From Virgibacillus sp. 7505 (GTDB lineage: Bacteria > Bacillota > Bacilli > Bacillales > Amphibacillaceae): a stretch of 64,000 nt of DNA. The DNA lies in assembly GCF_002272135.1 (NCBI RefSeq), contig NZ_NPBF01000025.1, forward strand, positions 1 through 64,000, given 5' to 3'. Positions 35,804 to 43,329 of the stretch are shown here, one piece after another. Under the pieces are notes generated by a model that ran no database searches, was not told the origin of the DNA, and saw only the letters and a program-made list of their open reading frames with translations. Positions within the stretch are counted from its first letter, which is position 1. The number at the start of each line of letters is the position of its first letter. The translations under genes and the position numbers were made by a program.

Positions 35804-36769
35804 ATGTTTGAATTGATTCGGGAACTGTCCAAGTACAAAGGGTACAATCAGTCATTTGTTTCACAGATCGTCGATAAGATTACACCGTTCGCAGATGAGA
35901 TGCACTTTGACAGTCGGGGGAATCTTATTGTCCGTAAATATGGAGAAAAGTATTCGCCGAAGATAACCTTGCTCGCTGAGGTAAAGGAAGAGATTTACGT
36001 GGTGACGTCGATAACGGAATCGGGTGCGCTTGTAGCGGATGCAAACTATTTCTCACTCACCTATGCTCAGGGGCAGACTGTACAAGTGGAAACGAAGTAT
36101 GGATTAGTGCAGGGCGTGATCATGGCAGGTGAAGCAGGGCAGCATGCAGCTGTGATTGACATCGGTGCGAACTCAGAAAATGATGCGCGTGAGATGGGCG
36201 TTGAGCCTGGTGATCATGTAACCCTTTTTGATGATTTCCTATATCTTGGGGACGAGGTAAGCGGAAGAGTCGTCGGGAAAGGGCTGGATAATAAAGTGGC
36301 GCCGGCAATTGCAATCAATCTTCTGCAGCAGTGGAATACAGCTGAAGGGGAAATCACCATCATCTTCTTTCCGTTTCATAATAAAAAGCAGCTTACCTAT
36401 CAGCTCGAAGGAGAAGCAGCCTTTTTTATCGGATCCGTCTCTCGCCAAAGAATTGCGCATAAAAGCCGAGGAGCCATCGAATTAGGAAGCGGCGTTGCGA
36501 TCAAAGTGGCAGACAAAACAATTCCAATCAATCAGACTTTGAAAAATCAGCTCGTTGATTTGGCCATTGCTCATGACATTCCATTTCAGTTGGAATTCCT
36601 ATTCAGACATCGTTACAAAAAGATATCCACTAAAATTCCGATAGGCGTCTTGAATATCCCGATCGAGCATCTTGACCAGACAACACAGGTCGTATCGGTA
36701 AAGGATCTTGAGGATACGAATCAGCTGATTCAAACCTATCTATGGAGAAGTAAAGAACTGCAATTTTAA
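35804..36769 (+). CDS. M42 aminopeptidase-like protein lacking metal ligands
   Basis: A 321-residue protein with the M42 frame: N-terminal FDSRGNLIVRKYG, GLDNKVAPAIA around D162, and the terminal STKIPIGVLNIPIEHLDQTT block. The usual AHMDE of the metal site reads AEVKE (E59 for His, K61 for Asp), the catalytic QEE reads FHN at 191-193, and the last RYMHS reads IEHLD. Only D162 of the metal ligands remains, so peptidase activity is improbable. The ATG at 35804 follows AAAGGGGAAGG. It stands alone behind a SAM riboswitch, which links it to sulfur or methionine state. Confidence 0.82.
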   Translation: MFELIRELSKYKGYNQSFVSQIVDKITPFADEMHFDSRGNLIVRKYGEKYSPKITLLAEVKEEIYVVTSITESGALVADANYFSLTYAQGQTVQVETKYGLVQGVIMAGEAGQHAAVIDIGANSENDAREMGVEPGDHVTLFDDFLYLGDEVSGRVVGKGLDNKVAPAIAINLLQQWNTAEGEITIIFFPFHNKKQLTYQLEGEAAFFIGSVSRQRIAHKSRGAIELGSGVAIKVADKTIPINQTLKNQLVDLAIAHDIPFQLEFLFRHRYKKISTKIPIGVLNIPIEHLDQTTQVVSVKDLEDTNQLIQTYLWRSKELQF

Positions 36770-36776
36770 TAAAGAA

Positions 36777-36818
36777 AAACCTAGTACAGCGCCTTGGCTG
36801 CACTAGGTTTATTTTATT
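36777..36818. terminator. Bidirectional terminator
   Basis: AAACCTAGT/ACTAGGTTT with an inner CAGC/GCTG pairing, between the M42-like gene and the convergent CotF-like pair. Confidence 0.85.
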
Positions 36819-37107
36819 TCACTAATTCGAGAGATTTCTCGATTTTTTCTTTATCATGTTTCAATTGTTTGTCCACATCATGCGCATAGTACATGTCATT
36901 TTTGATCATGTAGTCTGCGATTTTGGCGTGATTATCAATTGCTTGATCCAATTGTTTCTTTAAAACTTTTCGTACATCAGGAGATGCAGTTTCTGTCAGT
37001 GCAACCGCATAGGTTCTGACAGTGGCTTTAGCTGAAACCAGTAATTCCGTCGCAATTAACTCATCACGCATTTTTCCTGCTGTCTTCAATTTTTCCGTGA
37101 TACTCAT
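36814..37107 (-). CDS. CotF-type spore coat protein
   Basis: A 97-residue helical protein: MRDELIATELLVSAKATVRTYAVALTE and VLKKQLDQAIDNHAKIADYMIKNDMYYAHD match the CotF/YraF family of spore coat proteins, made late in the mother cell. The ATG at 37107 follows AAGGAAGGTGA. It is the second gene of a pair, 18 bases after the small coat-like gene. A sporulation sigma promoter was not identified. Confidence 0.82.
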   Translation of the reverse strand: MSITEKLKTAGKMRDELIATELLVSAKATVRTYAVALTETASPDVRKVLKKQLDQAIDNHAKIADYMIKNDMYYAHDVDKQLKHDKEKIEKSLELVK

Positions 37108-37125
37108 TCCAATCACCTTCCTTTA

Positions 37126-37317
37126 TTAAGATAGGACTTCCTGCAATTCCTTGATTGCTTTCTCTGAACTAGTTACATCATTATCCAGAATCATTCTCAA
37201 AGTGTCATCTTCGGCCAGGGATTGTAATGCATAGGATTTCACCAGGCAGCTCTGTTTCAGAGTAAGTACTTCGTGTACTTCCAACGTTTCATGAAGTGCT
37301 AATTTATTCTTTGCCAT
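37126..37317 (-). CDS. Small CotF-like coat protein (YraE/YraG-like)
   Basis: A 63-residue helical protein starting MAKNKLALHETLEVHEVLTL, followed by KQSCLVKSYALQSLAEDDTL. This matches the short partners found next to CotF-type proteins in the B. subtilis yraD-G cluster. GAGGAGGATTAAC precedes the ATG at 37317, so a longer reading to 37443 is rejected. Expression in the mother cell is inferred from the family. Confidence 0.78.
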   Translation of the reverse strand: MAKNKLALHETLEVHEVLTLKQSCLVKSYALQSLAEDDTLRMILDNDVTSSEKAIKELQEVLS

Positions 37318-37460
37318 GTTAATCCTCCTCACGTGTTCTCTTACACGGTATAGATAACCGGATTGAGCAGACAATAAACATCTTTCGATTGGAAAAAGAC
37401 ACCATTTTACTAGGAAGTGATGTATACTACAGTTAATTTTCAAGTAGGAGGCGGTTCAGT

Positions 37461-37520
37461 ATGAAACAGACCAAGACAGCATACAAGTCGCAAAGCAGGA
37501 GAGTCATAGCAATCAGCTAA
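37461..37520 (+). CDS. 19-residue basic small ORF upstream of the cysteine hydrolase gene
   Basis: MKQTKTAYKSQSRRVIAIS is preceded by the strong site TAGGAGG nine bases before the ATG and by a TATACT -10 box near 37423. Its stop codon runs straight into the AAAGGGGAG ribosome-binding site of the next gene, which suggests translational coupling or a leader role. No family can be assigned to so short a peptide. Confidence 0.45.
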   Translation: MKQTKTAYKSQSRRVIAIS

Positions 37521-37533
37521 AGGGGAGCTTTTA

Positions 37534-38091
37534 TTGAAGCAAGCATTATTGATTATCGATACACAGCAGGCACTAATGGAAGGAGGAGCAGGAGAGAGAC
37601 CTGTTTATCGCAAAGAGAACCTGATTGAAAAAATCAACCTAGTCATCGGCAAAGCGCAAACGGCAGACGCAGCCATTCTTTTCGTCCGGGATACAGATGT
37701 TGCCGAAGGGAAGGGTGCTGGATTCCAGATTCATCCGGATATTCAAGCACCGCCGAAAGCGCCCATCTTTGACAAGCGGGCAACAAATGCATTCTACGGA
37801 ACAGGATTATTGGAGTTTGTAAAAGATGAAGGATTTACCCATCTTGTTATCATGGGCTGTGAAACCCAGCATTGTATCGACACGGCAGTTCGTACTGCAA
37901 CTGTACAAGGCATGGATGTAACACTCGTAGCAGATGGTCACTCAACAGCCGGTTCTGATGTTCTGACAGCGGAGCAAATCATCCAGCATCACAATCAGAT
38001 TCTGCACGGTCACTATAATGTCGACCATTTCTCTGTCGTCCGGCAGGCTGAGGAAGATCTGTTCGTGCCGACACATGATACGTATCGGTAA
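37534..38091 (+). CDS. Isochorismatase-like cysteine hydrolase
   Basis: A 185-residue hydrolase with the catalytic triad D9 (LLIIDTQ), K81 (FDKRATNAF) and C114 (GCETQHCIDTAV). This family cleaves isochorismate, nicotinamide, ureido acids or similar amides; with an intact cysteine it is more likely an amidohydrolase than a true isochorismatase. The TTG at 37534 follows AAAGGGGAG and gives the canonical N-terminus. Confidence 0.88.
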   Translation: MKQALLIIDTQQALMEGGAGERPVYRKENLIEKINLVIGKAQTADAAILFVRDTDVAEGKGAGFQIHPDIQAPPKAPIFDKRATNAFYGTGLLEFVKDEGFTHLVIMGCETQHCIDTAVRTATVQGMDVTLVADGHSTAGSDVLTAEQIIQHHNQILHGHYNVDHFSVVRQAEEDLFVPTHDTYR

Positions 38092-38105
38092 GGCCATATA
38101 CGAAT

Positions 38106-38140
38106 AAAAGAACGAGGCTATGCCTCGTTTCTTTTATTCT
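38106..38140 (+). terminator. Terminator after the cysteine hydrolase gene
   Basis: AAAAGAACGAGGC pairs with GCCTCGTTTCTTTT around loop TAT, then TTTTATT. Confidence 0.85.
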
Positions 38141-38292
38141 AGCTATAGGCTTGTCGGAAGAATGAGTTCTGTCCATAGCTTCATTAGATTAACTCCAAGT
38201 CAGAGAATGATATGGCAAGTGCACGGAAAAGAAAACCATTTTAAACAGCATTTTATCTACGTTCACAAAACTGTAAAAGGAATATTGCGAAT

Positions 38293-38310
38293 TTGTGAAA
38301 ACGTTCACAA
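38293..38310. promoter_or_regulatory. Perfect Rex operator before doxX copy 2
   Basis: TTGTGAAAACGTTCACAA is a perfect palindrome fitting TTGTGAA-N4-TTCACAA. It lies 27 bases before a TATACT -10 box (38338-38343) and 122 bases before the gene. A further half-site TTCACAAAA is near 38266. The remaining 340 bases between genes hold no other feature. Confidence 0.85.
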
Positions 38311-38432
38311 AAGTGAGCGTAATCTGATCTTTTCGCTTATACTACAAGTGTAGAAGGAAAAGCGCTAATCCATCTCAATCTTATATGTGAAATGTTTAAC
38401 AAACTATTTTCATGGATGGAGTGTGGAAGAAA

Positions 38433-38948
38433 ATGATCATACAATGGATTCGAAATAGTAAAGCAGCAGCGGCACTTTGGGCAGTAATTAGGATTTATCT
38501 AGGTTATAGCTGGTTAACAGGCGGACTTGGCAAACTGACCGGCGGTGGTTTTGATGCAAGTGGCTTCCTGCAAAGCGCAGTCGCACAAGCCGGCGGAGAT
38601 CATCCAGCAGTGCAAGGCTGGTGGGCGGTCTTCCTGGAACAGGTCGCATTGCCAAACGCAGGGTTGTTCAGCTTCCTCGTCATGTGGGGAGAAATACTTG
38701 TCGGAATCGCACTTATTCTCGGAGTCTTTACCAACTTCGCAGCTCTAATGGGAATTACAATGAACTTCGCCTTCCTGTTCAGCGGCACCGTCAGCACAAA
38801 CGCACAAATGGTCTTGCTTACTATCTTCCTGCTAGTCGCAGGAGCTAATGCCGGACGATACGGGCTGGATCGCTGGGTAATGCCATACCTAAGAAATCAC
38901 TACCCAAAACAAGCACCGAAAACGCCGACGAAGCCGATTGCTTCTTAA
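38433..38948 (+). CDS. DoxX family membrane protein (copy 2)
   Basis: A 171-residue protein with four hydrophobic segments, aligned along its length with copy 1 at 28751: VIRIYLGYSWLTGGLGKLTGG, LPNAGLFSFLVMWGEILVGIALILGVF, ANAGRYGLDRWVMP. It differs by a Pro-rich tail. The start MIIQWIRNSK matches MINDLRQSK of copy 1; a start at 38412 is in frame but less likely. The Rex box upstream predicts induction when NADH is high, tying this membrane protein to redox balance. Confidence 0.85.
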   Translation: MIIQWIRNSKAAAALWAVIRIYLGYSWLTGGLGKLTGGGFDASGFLQSAVAQAGGDHPAVQGWWAVFLEQVALPNAGLFSFLVMWGEILVGIALILGVFTNFAALMGITMNFAFLFSGTVSTNAQMVLLTIFLLVAGANAGRYGLDRWVMPYLRNHYPKQAPKTPTKPIAS

Positions 38949-38953
38949 ATAAA

Positions 38954-38990
38954 TATAGAACCTACTGCGATAGGCAGTAGGTTTTTTCTA
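38954..38990 (+). terminator. Terminator after doxX copy 2
   Basis: Stem GAACCTACTGC/GCAGTAGGTTT with loop GATAG, then a T run. Confidence 0.9.
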
Positions 38991-39131
38991 TGGCATCTAA
39001 GCTTTCAGAGAATCCAGTACACCATTCATTGGAGTACGTATTAAGCCATGAACAGTCTTGCATTGAGGTGATGGCTGTTAAGCTGTTCAGGATTTAAATG
39101 AACAATCTTGAAGCTGCTTGAGATATGACTG

Positions 39132-39404
39132 TTATTCGTCATACGAAGATAGAGCTTGATTAATAGCTGTGTACGCTTGTCCGAACGATGCCGATGAAGA
39201 GATGTCACCCGCGTACTCCAGCTGGTTTTTGGCATTTTGTGCGTTTGTTAAAGAACGAATCGCATCTTGCAGCATAGTCCCTTTATCACCATATTGTTCT
39301 ATAGCTGTTTCCAGCAATGCAATACTGCTAGTTAAATCATTTAAATCAGGATAGTCAAACGTTCTTTCTAAGTTGTCTTTTACTTGCTGCAGTATTTCTT
39401 TCAT
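39132..39404 (-). CDS. Small helical hypothetical protein
   Basis: A 90-residue soluble protein made of helices (MKEILQQVKDNLERTFDYPD, then LLETAIEQYGDKGTMLQDAI). AAGGAG lies eight bases before the ATG at 39404. The family is not recognised. The 140 bases beyond its stop hold no clear gene. Confidence 0.6.
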   Translation of the reverse strand: MKEILQQVKDNLERTFDYPDLNDLTSSIALLETAIEQYGDKGTMLQDAIRSLTNAQNAKNQLEYAGDISSSASFGQAYTAINQALSSYDE

Positions 39405-39578
39405 TCTGGACACTCCTTTATGATTAATCGAGGTTATTCTGCGCATAAATGCAAGGGTTATCCGAAGATAAAGAAATCCTGATCATTATCTGTCAGAGTC
39501 ATAAACGAGTTATCTTGCCGTGTGATGTATTGCCAAGACTCCCATTCTTGTATATTCTGGAAGTGGAGGTGATACCTG

Positions 39579-39677
39579 ATGGCAACTGAGAGGAATGCTC
39601 ATGCGTCAGAATTTGTAACAGCTCATGCAAAGCCTATTAGGAAAGGCGATACTTTGTGTGAGGAGTCTGTTTACTAA
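39579..39677 (+). CDS. 32-residue leader ORF upstream of the FusB-like gene
   Basis: MATERNAHASEFVTAHAKPI is followed by RKGDTLCEESVY and a stop. A near-ideal GGAGGTGAT lies before the ATG, and TTGCCA/TATATT boxes at 39530-39556 give a promoter. The second half of the ORF lies inside nested inverted repeats that reach the ribosome-binding site of the next gene, as expected of a leader peptide in translational or transcriptional attenuation. Confidence 0.6.
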   Translation: MATERNAHASEFVTAHAKPIRKGDTLCEESVY

Positions 39678-39741
39678 TCGCCATTGTATCCTTTTCTGTC
39701 CGGGCTTTGCACTTATCTAAGCAATGAAAAAGATAAGGGAG
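39626..39741 (+). promoter_or_regulatory. Nested stem-loops in the fusB leader
   Basis: TGCAAAGCC (39626-39634) pairs with GGCTTTGCA (39703-39711). Inside it GGCGAT (39644-39649) pairs with ATCGCC (39678-39683). Directly adjoining, CTTATCT (39712-39718) pairs with AGATAAG (39731-39737), which overlaps the AAGGGAG ribosome-binding site of the FusB-like gene. Ribosome stalling in the 32-codon ORF would open the outer helix. Confidence 0.5.
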
Positions 39742-39751
39742 CGAACAGAAA

Positions 39752-40408
39752 ATGGATAAACGAAAAACTACAGAACAAGCATTCATCCGGAATGACCAAT
39801 ATAACTTCATCGCGCGGCAGGTGTCTCATATTATCAATGCCTATGCTACGGTAAATCATAGAGATACACTCGACGGGGTGAAACTCCACGCCTTCTCAAA
39901 AGTAGAAGAGATGCTGCCGGATATGACAAAAGCGCAGCAAGTACTTCTTAACCGTCTCCTCGAATTGGAAGATGATCAAGCAGCAGAAGCATTTCTATCC
40001 GAGCTGAAGCAATATGTCATTCCATTTCGGAAGGTATCGAAGAAAACGGTGGAGAAGCTGTTTCCGAAAGCGAAAAAGCTCCAGATGCCTGATCTGGATG
40101 CGCTGGATCATCAAAGAGTGTCGTATATCGGATGGTTCGACACGCGAGCACATAAGCAGCACTTGATCGTAGAATATCAAGGCAAGCTCAAAGGCATTTC
40201 CGGTGTCTTTAATGAAAGCAGCACACAGGGCATCTGTGCATTATGTAACAGCCTGGATGATGTTGCCTTGTTCGTCACAAGGGTCAAGAGCGGGAAAGAG
40301 ACCTATGTGAATAGAGGAAACTATATATGCAAGGACAGTCAAGCATGTAATGAAAAGCTGACGGATCTAAGGAAAGTAGATGCTTTTCTAGACAATCTGT
40401 TTCAGTAG
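39752..40408 (+). CDS. FusB/FusC-family elongation-factor-G-binding protein
   Basis: A 218-residue two-domain protein: an N-terminal helical bundle (FIRNDQYNFIARQVSHIINAYATVN) and a C-terminal zinc-binding treble-clef-like domain with GICALCN and YICKDSQAC cysteines. FusB-type proteins bind EF-G and free it from fusidic acid; chromosomal homologs in Bacillales often have a milder or unknown role. AAGGGAG precedes the ATG but is partly in a hairpin. Confidence 0.87.
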   Translation: MDKRKTTEQAFIRNDQYNFIARQVSHIINAYATVNHRDTLDGVKLHAFSKVEEMLPDMTKAQQVLLNRLLELEDDQAAEAFLSELKQYVIPFRKVSKKTVEKLFPKAKKLQMPDLDALDHQRVSYIGWFDTRAHKQHLIVEYQGKLKGISGVFNESSTQGICALCNSLDDVALFVTRVKSGKETYVNRGNYICKDSQACNEKLTDLRKVDAFLDNLFQ

Positions 40409-40414
40409 GGGAGA

Positions 40415-40445
40415 GAGCAGACTTATCAGTCTGCTCTTTTTTTGT
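40415..40445. terminator. Bidirectional terminator
   Basis: Stem AGAGCAGAC/GTCTGCTCT with loop TTATCA and TTTTTTT; the 3' end of the Lrp-type gene on the other strand overlaps it. Confidence 0.88.
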
Positions 40446-40869
40446 TTGTATTCATTTCTACCTGTGAAAAGATGAAGTGTGTCACAGTCACAGCATAGGA
40501 AGCAATGGAATCAATGAATTCCTCGACCTGCGCAAAACTCTCGAAACGCATTTTCAGCATAAAGCAGGCATTGCCCGCAATCCGATAACAGAAATCCACA
40601 TTATCCAATGCTGCGATATGTGCTTTAAATCCACTATAATTCCCGTTCTTCATTGTTGCTTCCAGGATGCATTGAACCGGCTGACCTAGCTTTTCATGGT
40701 CGATTTCCAGTGTATATCTTTTGATCACCCCGTAGGACTCCAATTGTTGCACACGTTCTCTTACAGAAGGAGAAGATAAATTAATCCGTCGTCCGAGTTC
40801 GCTCATGGATAGTCTGCTATTTGCCGTTAATTCCGTTAGAATTTTTCTATCTGTTTCATCTATTTTCAT
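40426..40869 (-). CDS. Lrp/AsnC family transcriptional regulator
   Basis: A 147-residue regulator with the N-terminal helix-turn-helix (DETDRKILTELTANSRLSMSELGRRINLSSPSVRERVQQLESYGVI) and a C-terminal RAM ligand domain (CYRIAGNACFMLKMRFES). It probably responds to an amino acid. It is divergent from an AhpD-like gene and may regulate it. Confidence 0.92.
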   Translation of the reverse strand: MKIDETDRKILTELTANSRLSMSELGRRINLSSPSVRERVQQLESYGVIKRYTLEIDHEKLGQPVQCILEATMKNGNYSGFKAHIAALDNVDFCYRIAGNACFMLKMRFESFAQVEEFIDSIASYAVTVTHFIFSQVEMNTNKKRAD

Positions 40870-40993
40870 TTTTAAAAGATATCCTCCCTGAATTCGTTAA
40901 AAAGAATAAGTTGCAGTCGAACAACGCCTTAAAATCTATATGTAAATGGGCGGCCAGAATACTTATATTAAATATATCGAAGGAGGAGGAGTC

Positions 40994-41410
40994 ATGGCAA
41001 GAATCACAAAGTCGAACTTCGGAAGAACAAGCTTCACAAAATTATTAGGACATAACTTGGAAATCATGACCGCCTGGTCAGAACTAGCCGATATCTTAGA
41101 GAATGATAGGAAGCTATCCAAATATTTAAAAGAACAAGTAAGGCGTACATTAGCTCAAAACAATGGATGTGCTTACTGCAAAGCGAAAGGAAAACCAGAT
41201 TTGGACTTGTTTGATGAGAAAACATCTGTAGCCGTAGGATTTGCGACAGTATTTCAAAGCCATCATAAGGGGGAAGTACCGGATTCATCCTTCGCAATAC
41301 TGAAGGAACATTTTACAGAAGCAGAAATCAGTGAACTATGTGCTTTTATCTGCTTTACCACTGCGCAGCAGTATTTTGGGGCGATGATGAAGCTCGAAGC
41401 GGAGGAGTAA
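40994..41410 (+). CDS. AhpD-like/carboxymuconolactone decarboxylase family protein
   Basis: A 138-residue helical protein with the CxxC motif CAYC (C59, C62) in RTLAQNNGCAYCKAKG, as in AhpD-type peroxidase or disulfide reductases. The helix after it, DEKTSVAVGFA, is typical of the CMD fold. The His of the usual AhpD relay is not in the standard place. The ATG at 40994 follows AGGAGGAGGA; a frame open to 40946 is rejected. Confidence 0.82.
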   Translation: MARITKSNFGRTSFTKLLGHNLEIMTAWSELADILENDRKLSKYLKEQVRRTLAQNNGCAYCKAKGKPDLDLFDEKTSVAVGFATVFQSHHKGEVPDSSFAILKEHFTEAEISELCAFICFTTAQQYFGAMMKLEAEE

Positions 41411-41532
41411 AACGACGACTATATCGAAGGTCTGTCCTATCCTTTTATTGCCAACTGGATTCTTCTTGTATATTCTGGAAGTATCGAATTTAGTAGTCAT
41501 CATTTACTCACGATCTTTCTAAGGAGGAAATT

Positions 41533-42213
41533 ATGATACATATAACGCAAGCAAGTCCAGACCATGTAGCAGGTATAGCTAAAGTGTGCAGTGATGGCTA
41601 CTGGGCAACATACAAAAAAACACATTCGGAAAAATACATCCAGGGAATTATTGAAGAGTTTTATAATCACGACAGAATCTTAAAAGAAGTATCAGAATCG
41701 AGCTGGGATTGGGGCGGATACATCGTTGCGCTCGAAGATGGGGAAGTGCTGGGAGCTATCGGAGGTGGAATGATCGGGGAAGGTGTTGGAGAGGTGTTCG
41801 TGCTTTACCTTGATCCTGATCGACGCAATGAGGGAATAGGAACGAAATTGCTAGATGCCCTCACTAAACAGCAAAAGGAGCAGTTTAACGCCACGGAGCA
41901 GTGGGTATCTGTAGCAAAGGGCAATCAGAAGGGCATACCTTTTTATGAAGCAAGAGGGTTTGTCGTCCAGCATGAGCGACCTGGTTATCATGATATAGAT
42001 GGAGAAAGCCTTGAGATATTATCGGAAAATATAGCATATCCTGAATCTGTGGAGTGGCAAGCTTACATACGATACAGGGATGAGGGAACGAAAAAACCAG
42101 CCTTGATTGGCTGGTTTTCCTCATTTCTTGTTGTTCATTTTCTTGATTTTGAAGTAAAGGCTGAAATAACGGAACGACGTGTAAAAATCAAATGCAGCGA
42201 ACACTGCAAGTAA
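41533..42213 (+). CDS. GNAT acetyltransferase with an odd C-terminal extension
   Basis: A 226-residue reading frame. Residues 1-165 form a GNAT domain: ISQ-like start MIHITQASPDHVAGIAKVC, VLYLDPDRRNEGIGTKLLDAL as the acetyl-CoA loop, and IPFYEARGF. The last 38 or so residues run through an intrinsic terminator at 42088-42123 and into the antisense of ydiK, and look like non-native sequence (PALIGWFSSFLVVHF). A one-base shift would end the protein at TGA 42081-42083, so a stop was probably lost by frameshift. The substrate is unknown. Confidence 0.78.
   Translation: MIHITQASPDHVAGIAKVCSDGYWATYKKTHSEKYIQGIIEEFYNHDRILKEVSESSWDWGGYIVALEDGEVLGAIGGGMIGEGVGEVFVLYLDPDRRNEGIGTKLLDALTKQQKEQFNATEQWVSVAKGNQKGIPFYEARGFVVQHERPGYHDIDGESLEILSENIAYPESVEWQAYIRYRDEGTKKPALIGWFSSFLVVHFLDFEVKAEITERRVKIKCSEHCK
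42088..42123. terminator. Terminator hairpin inside the 3' end of the GNAT frame
   Basis: Stem AAAACCAGCC/GGCTGGTTTT with loop TTGATT, flanked by A and T runs. It serves the GNAT gene and the convergent ydiK-side transcript. Confidence 0.85.
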
Positions 42214-42327
42214 GATGCTGAAAATCGTCCAGTCTTTCGCTGCCTGTACGTCATGAATGGCCCAATAGACGAAGAAGACACCTATTACAAGGTAGAGTAT
42301 CGCGGCGGGCAATGGCGAGCGTATCAT
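42121..42327 (-). CDS. ydiK: YdiK-like small membrane protein (DUF4305)
   Basis: A 68-residue protein with two hydrophobic segments (RSPLPAAILYLVIGVFFVYWAI and WTIFSILLAVFAAFDFYTSF) and a basic tail FKIKKMNNKK. Position next to ydiL and groESL and the sequence pattern match B. subtilis YdiK. The function is unknown. It starts 6 bases after the ydiL stop, so the two are co-transcribed. Confidence 0.85.
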   Translation of the reverse strand: MIRSPLPAAILYLVIGVFFVYWAIHDVQAAKDWTIFSILLAVFAAFDFYTSFRYFSLYFKIKKMNNKK

Positions 42328-42333
42328 AAATTC

Positions 42334-43062
42334 TTATCCTCCAAAGATGATCATTTGCATATTTTCTAGCTGTTTCTGCATTCTTTCCATTTCTTCCATT
42401 CTTTCCGGGGTGAGATAGAGCTGGATGATGACAACCATCAGGTTCATTAAGCTGTGTGTGATGATGGGTACGATGATTCGTTTTGTCTGTACATATAGAG
42501 CTGCAAAAACGACACCCATGACAAAGTATTGCAATAGGTGCAAGAAATCTCCATGTACGGCACCGAATACGAGTGCGGAGATAAGTACTGCTACGAAAAA
42601 GTTTGTTCGCTTATAAATTTCGCCGAATAGTATCTTACGGAAAATGATTTCCTCCAATACAGGTGCGAAAACGACGACAATCAGTACGAACGCTGGAACT
42701 TCCCGGACTGCATCCAGGATGTTGGACGTATTTTCTGAGCCTTGTGTGATTCCAAAAGCATACGTCTCGATCAAGCCTGCAATCACCTGTCCGGCATAAG
42801 CGCCAAAGAAACCGATAATGATCCAGACAATCGTCATTCCGGGACCAGTAGCGTTTCGCATCGCCGGAGTACGCATGTCCTTTCGCAGCAAAATGCAGAC
42901 GATAACGACAGCGAGAAGGAAGCTGATTACACTCCACCAATATGAAACAGTTGCCAGATCCAATCCTCGATCATCCATCCAAGGAACGAAAGGCAAAAGC
43001 AGTATGGAGGAGAGCTGCATCACAATATATGTCAATATGACGAACCAATAACGTGCTGGCAA
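42334..43062 (-). CDS. ydiL: CPBP-family intramembrane metalloprotease YdiL
   Basis: A 242-residue membrane protein with about eight spans and the Abi/CPBP motifs: APVLEEIIFRKILFGEIYK (EExxxR), FGAVHGDFLHLLQYFVMG (FxxxH) and a final HSLMN. These are glutamyl-type intramembrane proteases related to Rce1. Its place beside groES is conserved in Bacillus. A long Met/Glu-rich tail follows the last span. Confidence 0.9.
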   Translation of the reverse strand: MPARYWFVILTYIVMQLSSILLLPFVPWMDDRGLDLATVSYWWSVISFLLAVVIVCILLRKDMRTPAMRNATGPGMTIVWIIIGFFGAYAGQVIAGLIETYAFGITQGSENTSNILDAVREVPAFVLIVVVFAPVLEEIIFRKILFGEIYKRTNFFVAVLISALVFGAVHGDFLHLLQYFVMGVVFAALYVQTKRIIVPIITHSLMNLMVVIIQLYLTPERMEEMERMQKQLENMQMIIFGG

Positions 43063-43265
43063 TATAACGACTCCTTCCGCCTTACTTATGTAGTTGGCAT
43101 CTTACGTATTTTAACATAAGAAGCAGGGAAGTATGTAGCGGTGCGCATTGTAATTGCCCTGTTAATTCCTCCAAACCTTGGCAGGAGAAAAGCGTAATTC
43201 GTCGAACAACTATCAGAGTGTCATGCTTGCAATCCGTTTTCGTTTTGATTATTATAATAACTGTG

Positions 43266-43292
43266 TTAGCACTCCACTAACCCGAGTGCTAA
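43266..43292. promoter_or_regulatory. CIRCE element (HrcA operator) of groESL
   Basis: TTAGCACTC-N9-GAGTGCTAA is a perfect CIRCE. A TATAAT -10 box lies just upstream at 43253-43258, so HrcA would cover the transcript start. Confidence 0.97.
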
Positions 43293-43329
43293 AAATCAAA
43301 TTATCGATTATATAAGGAGGGTTTCTCAC

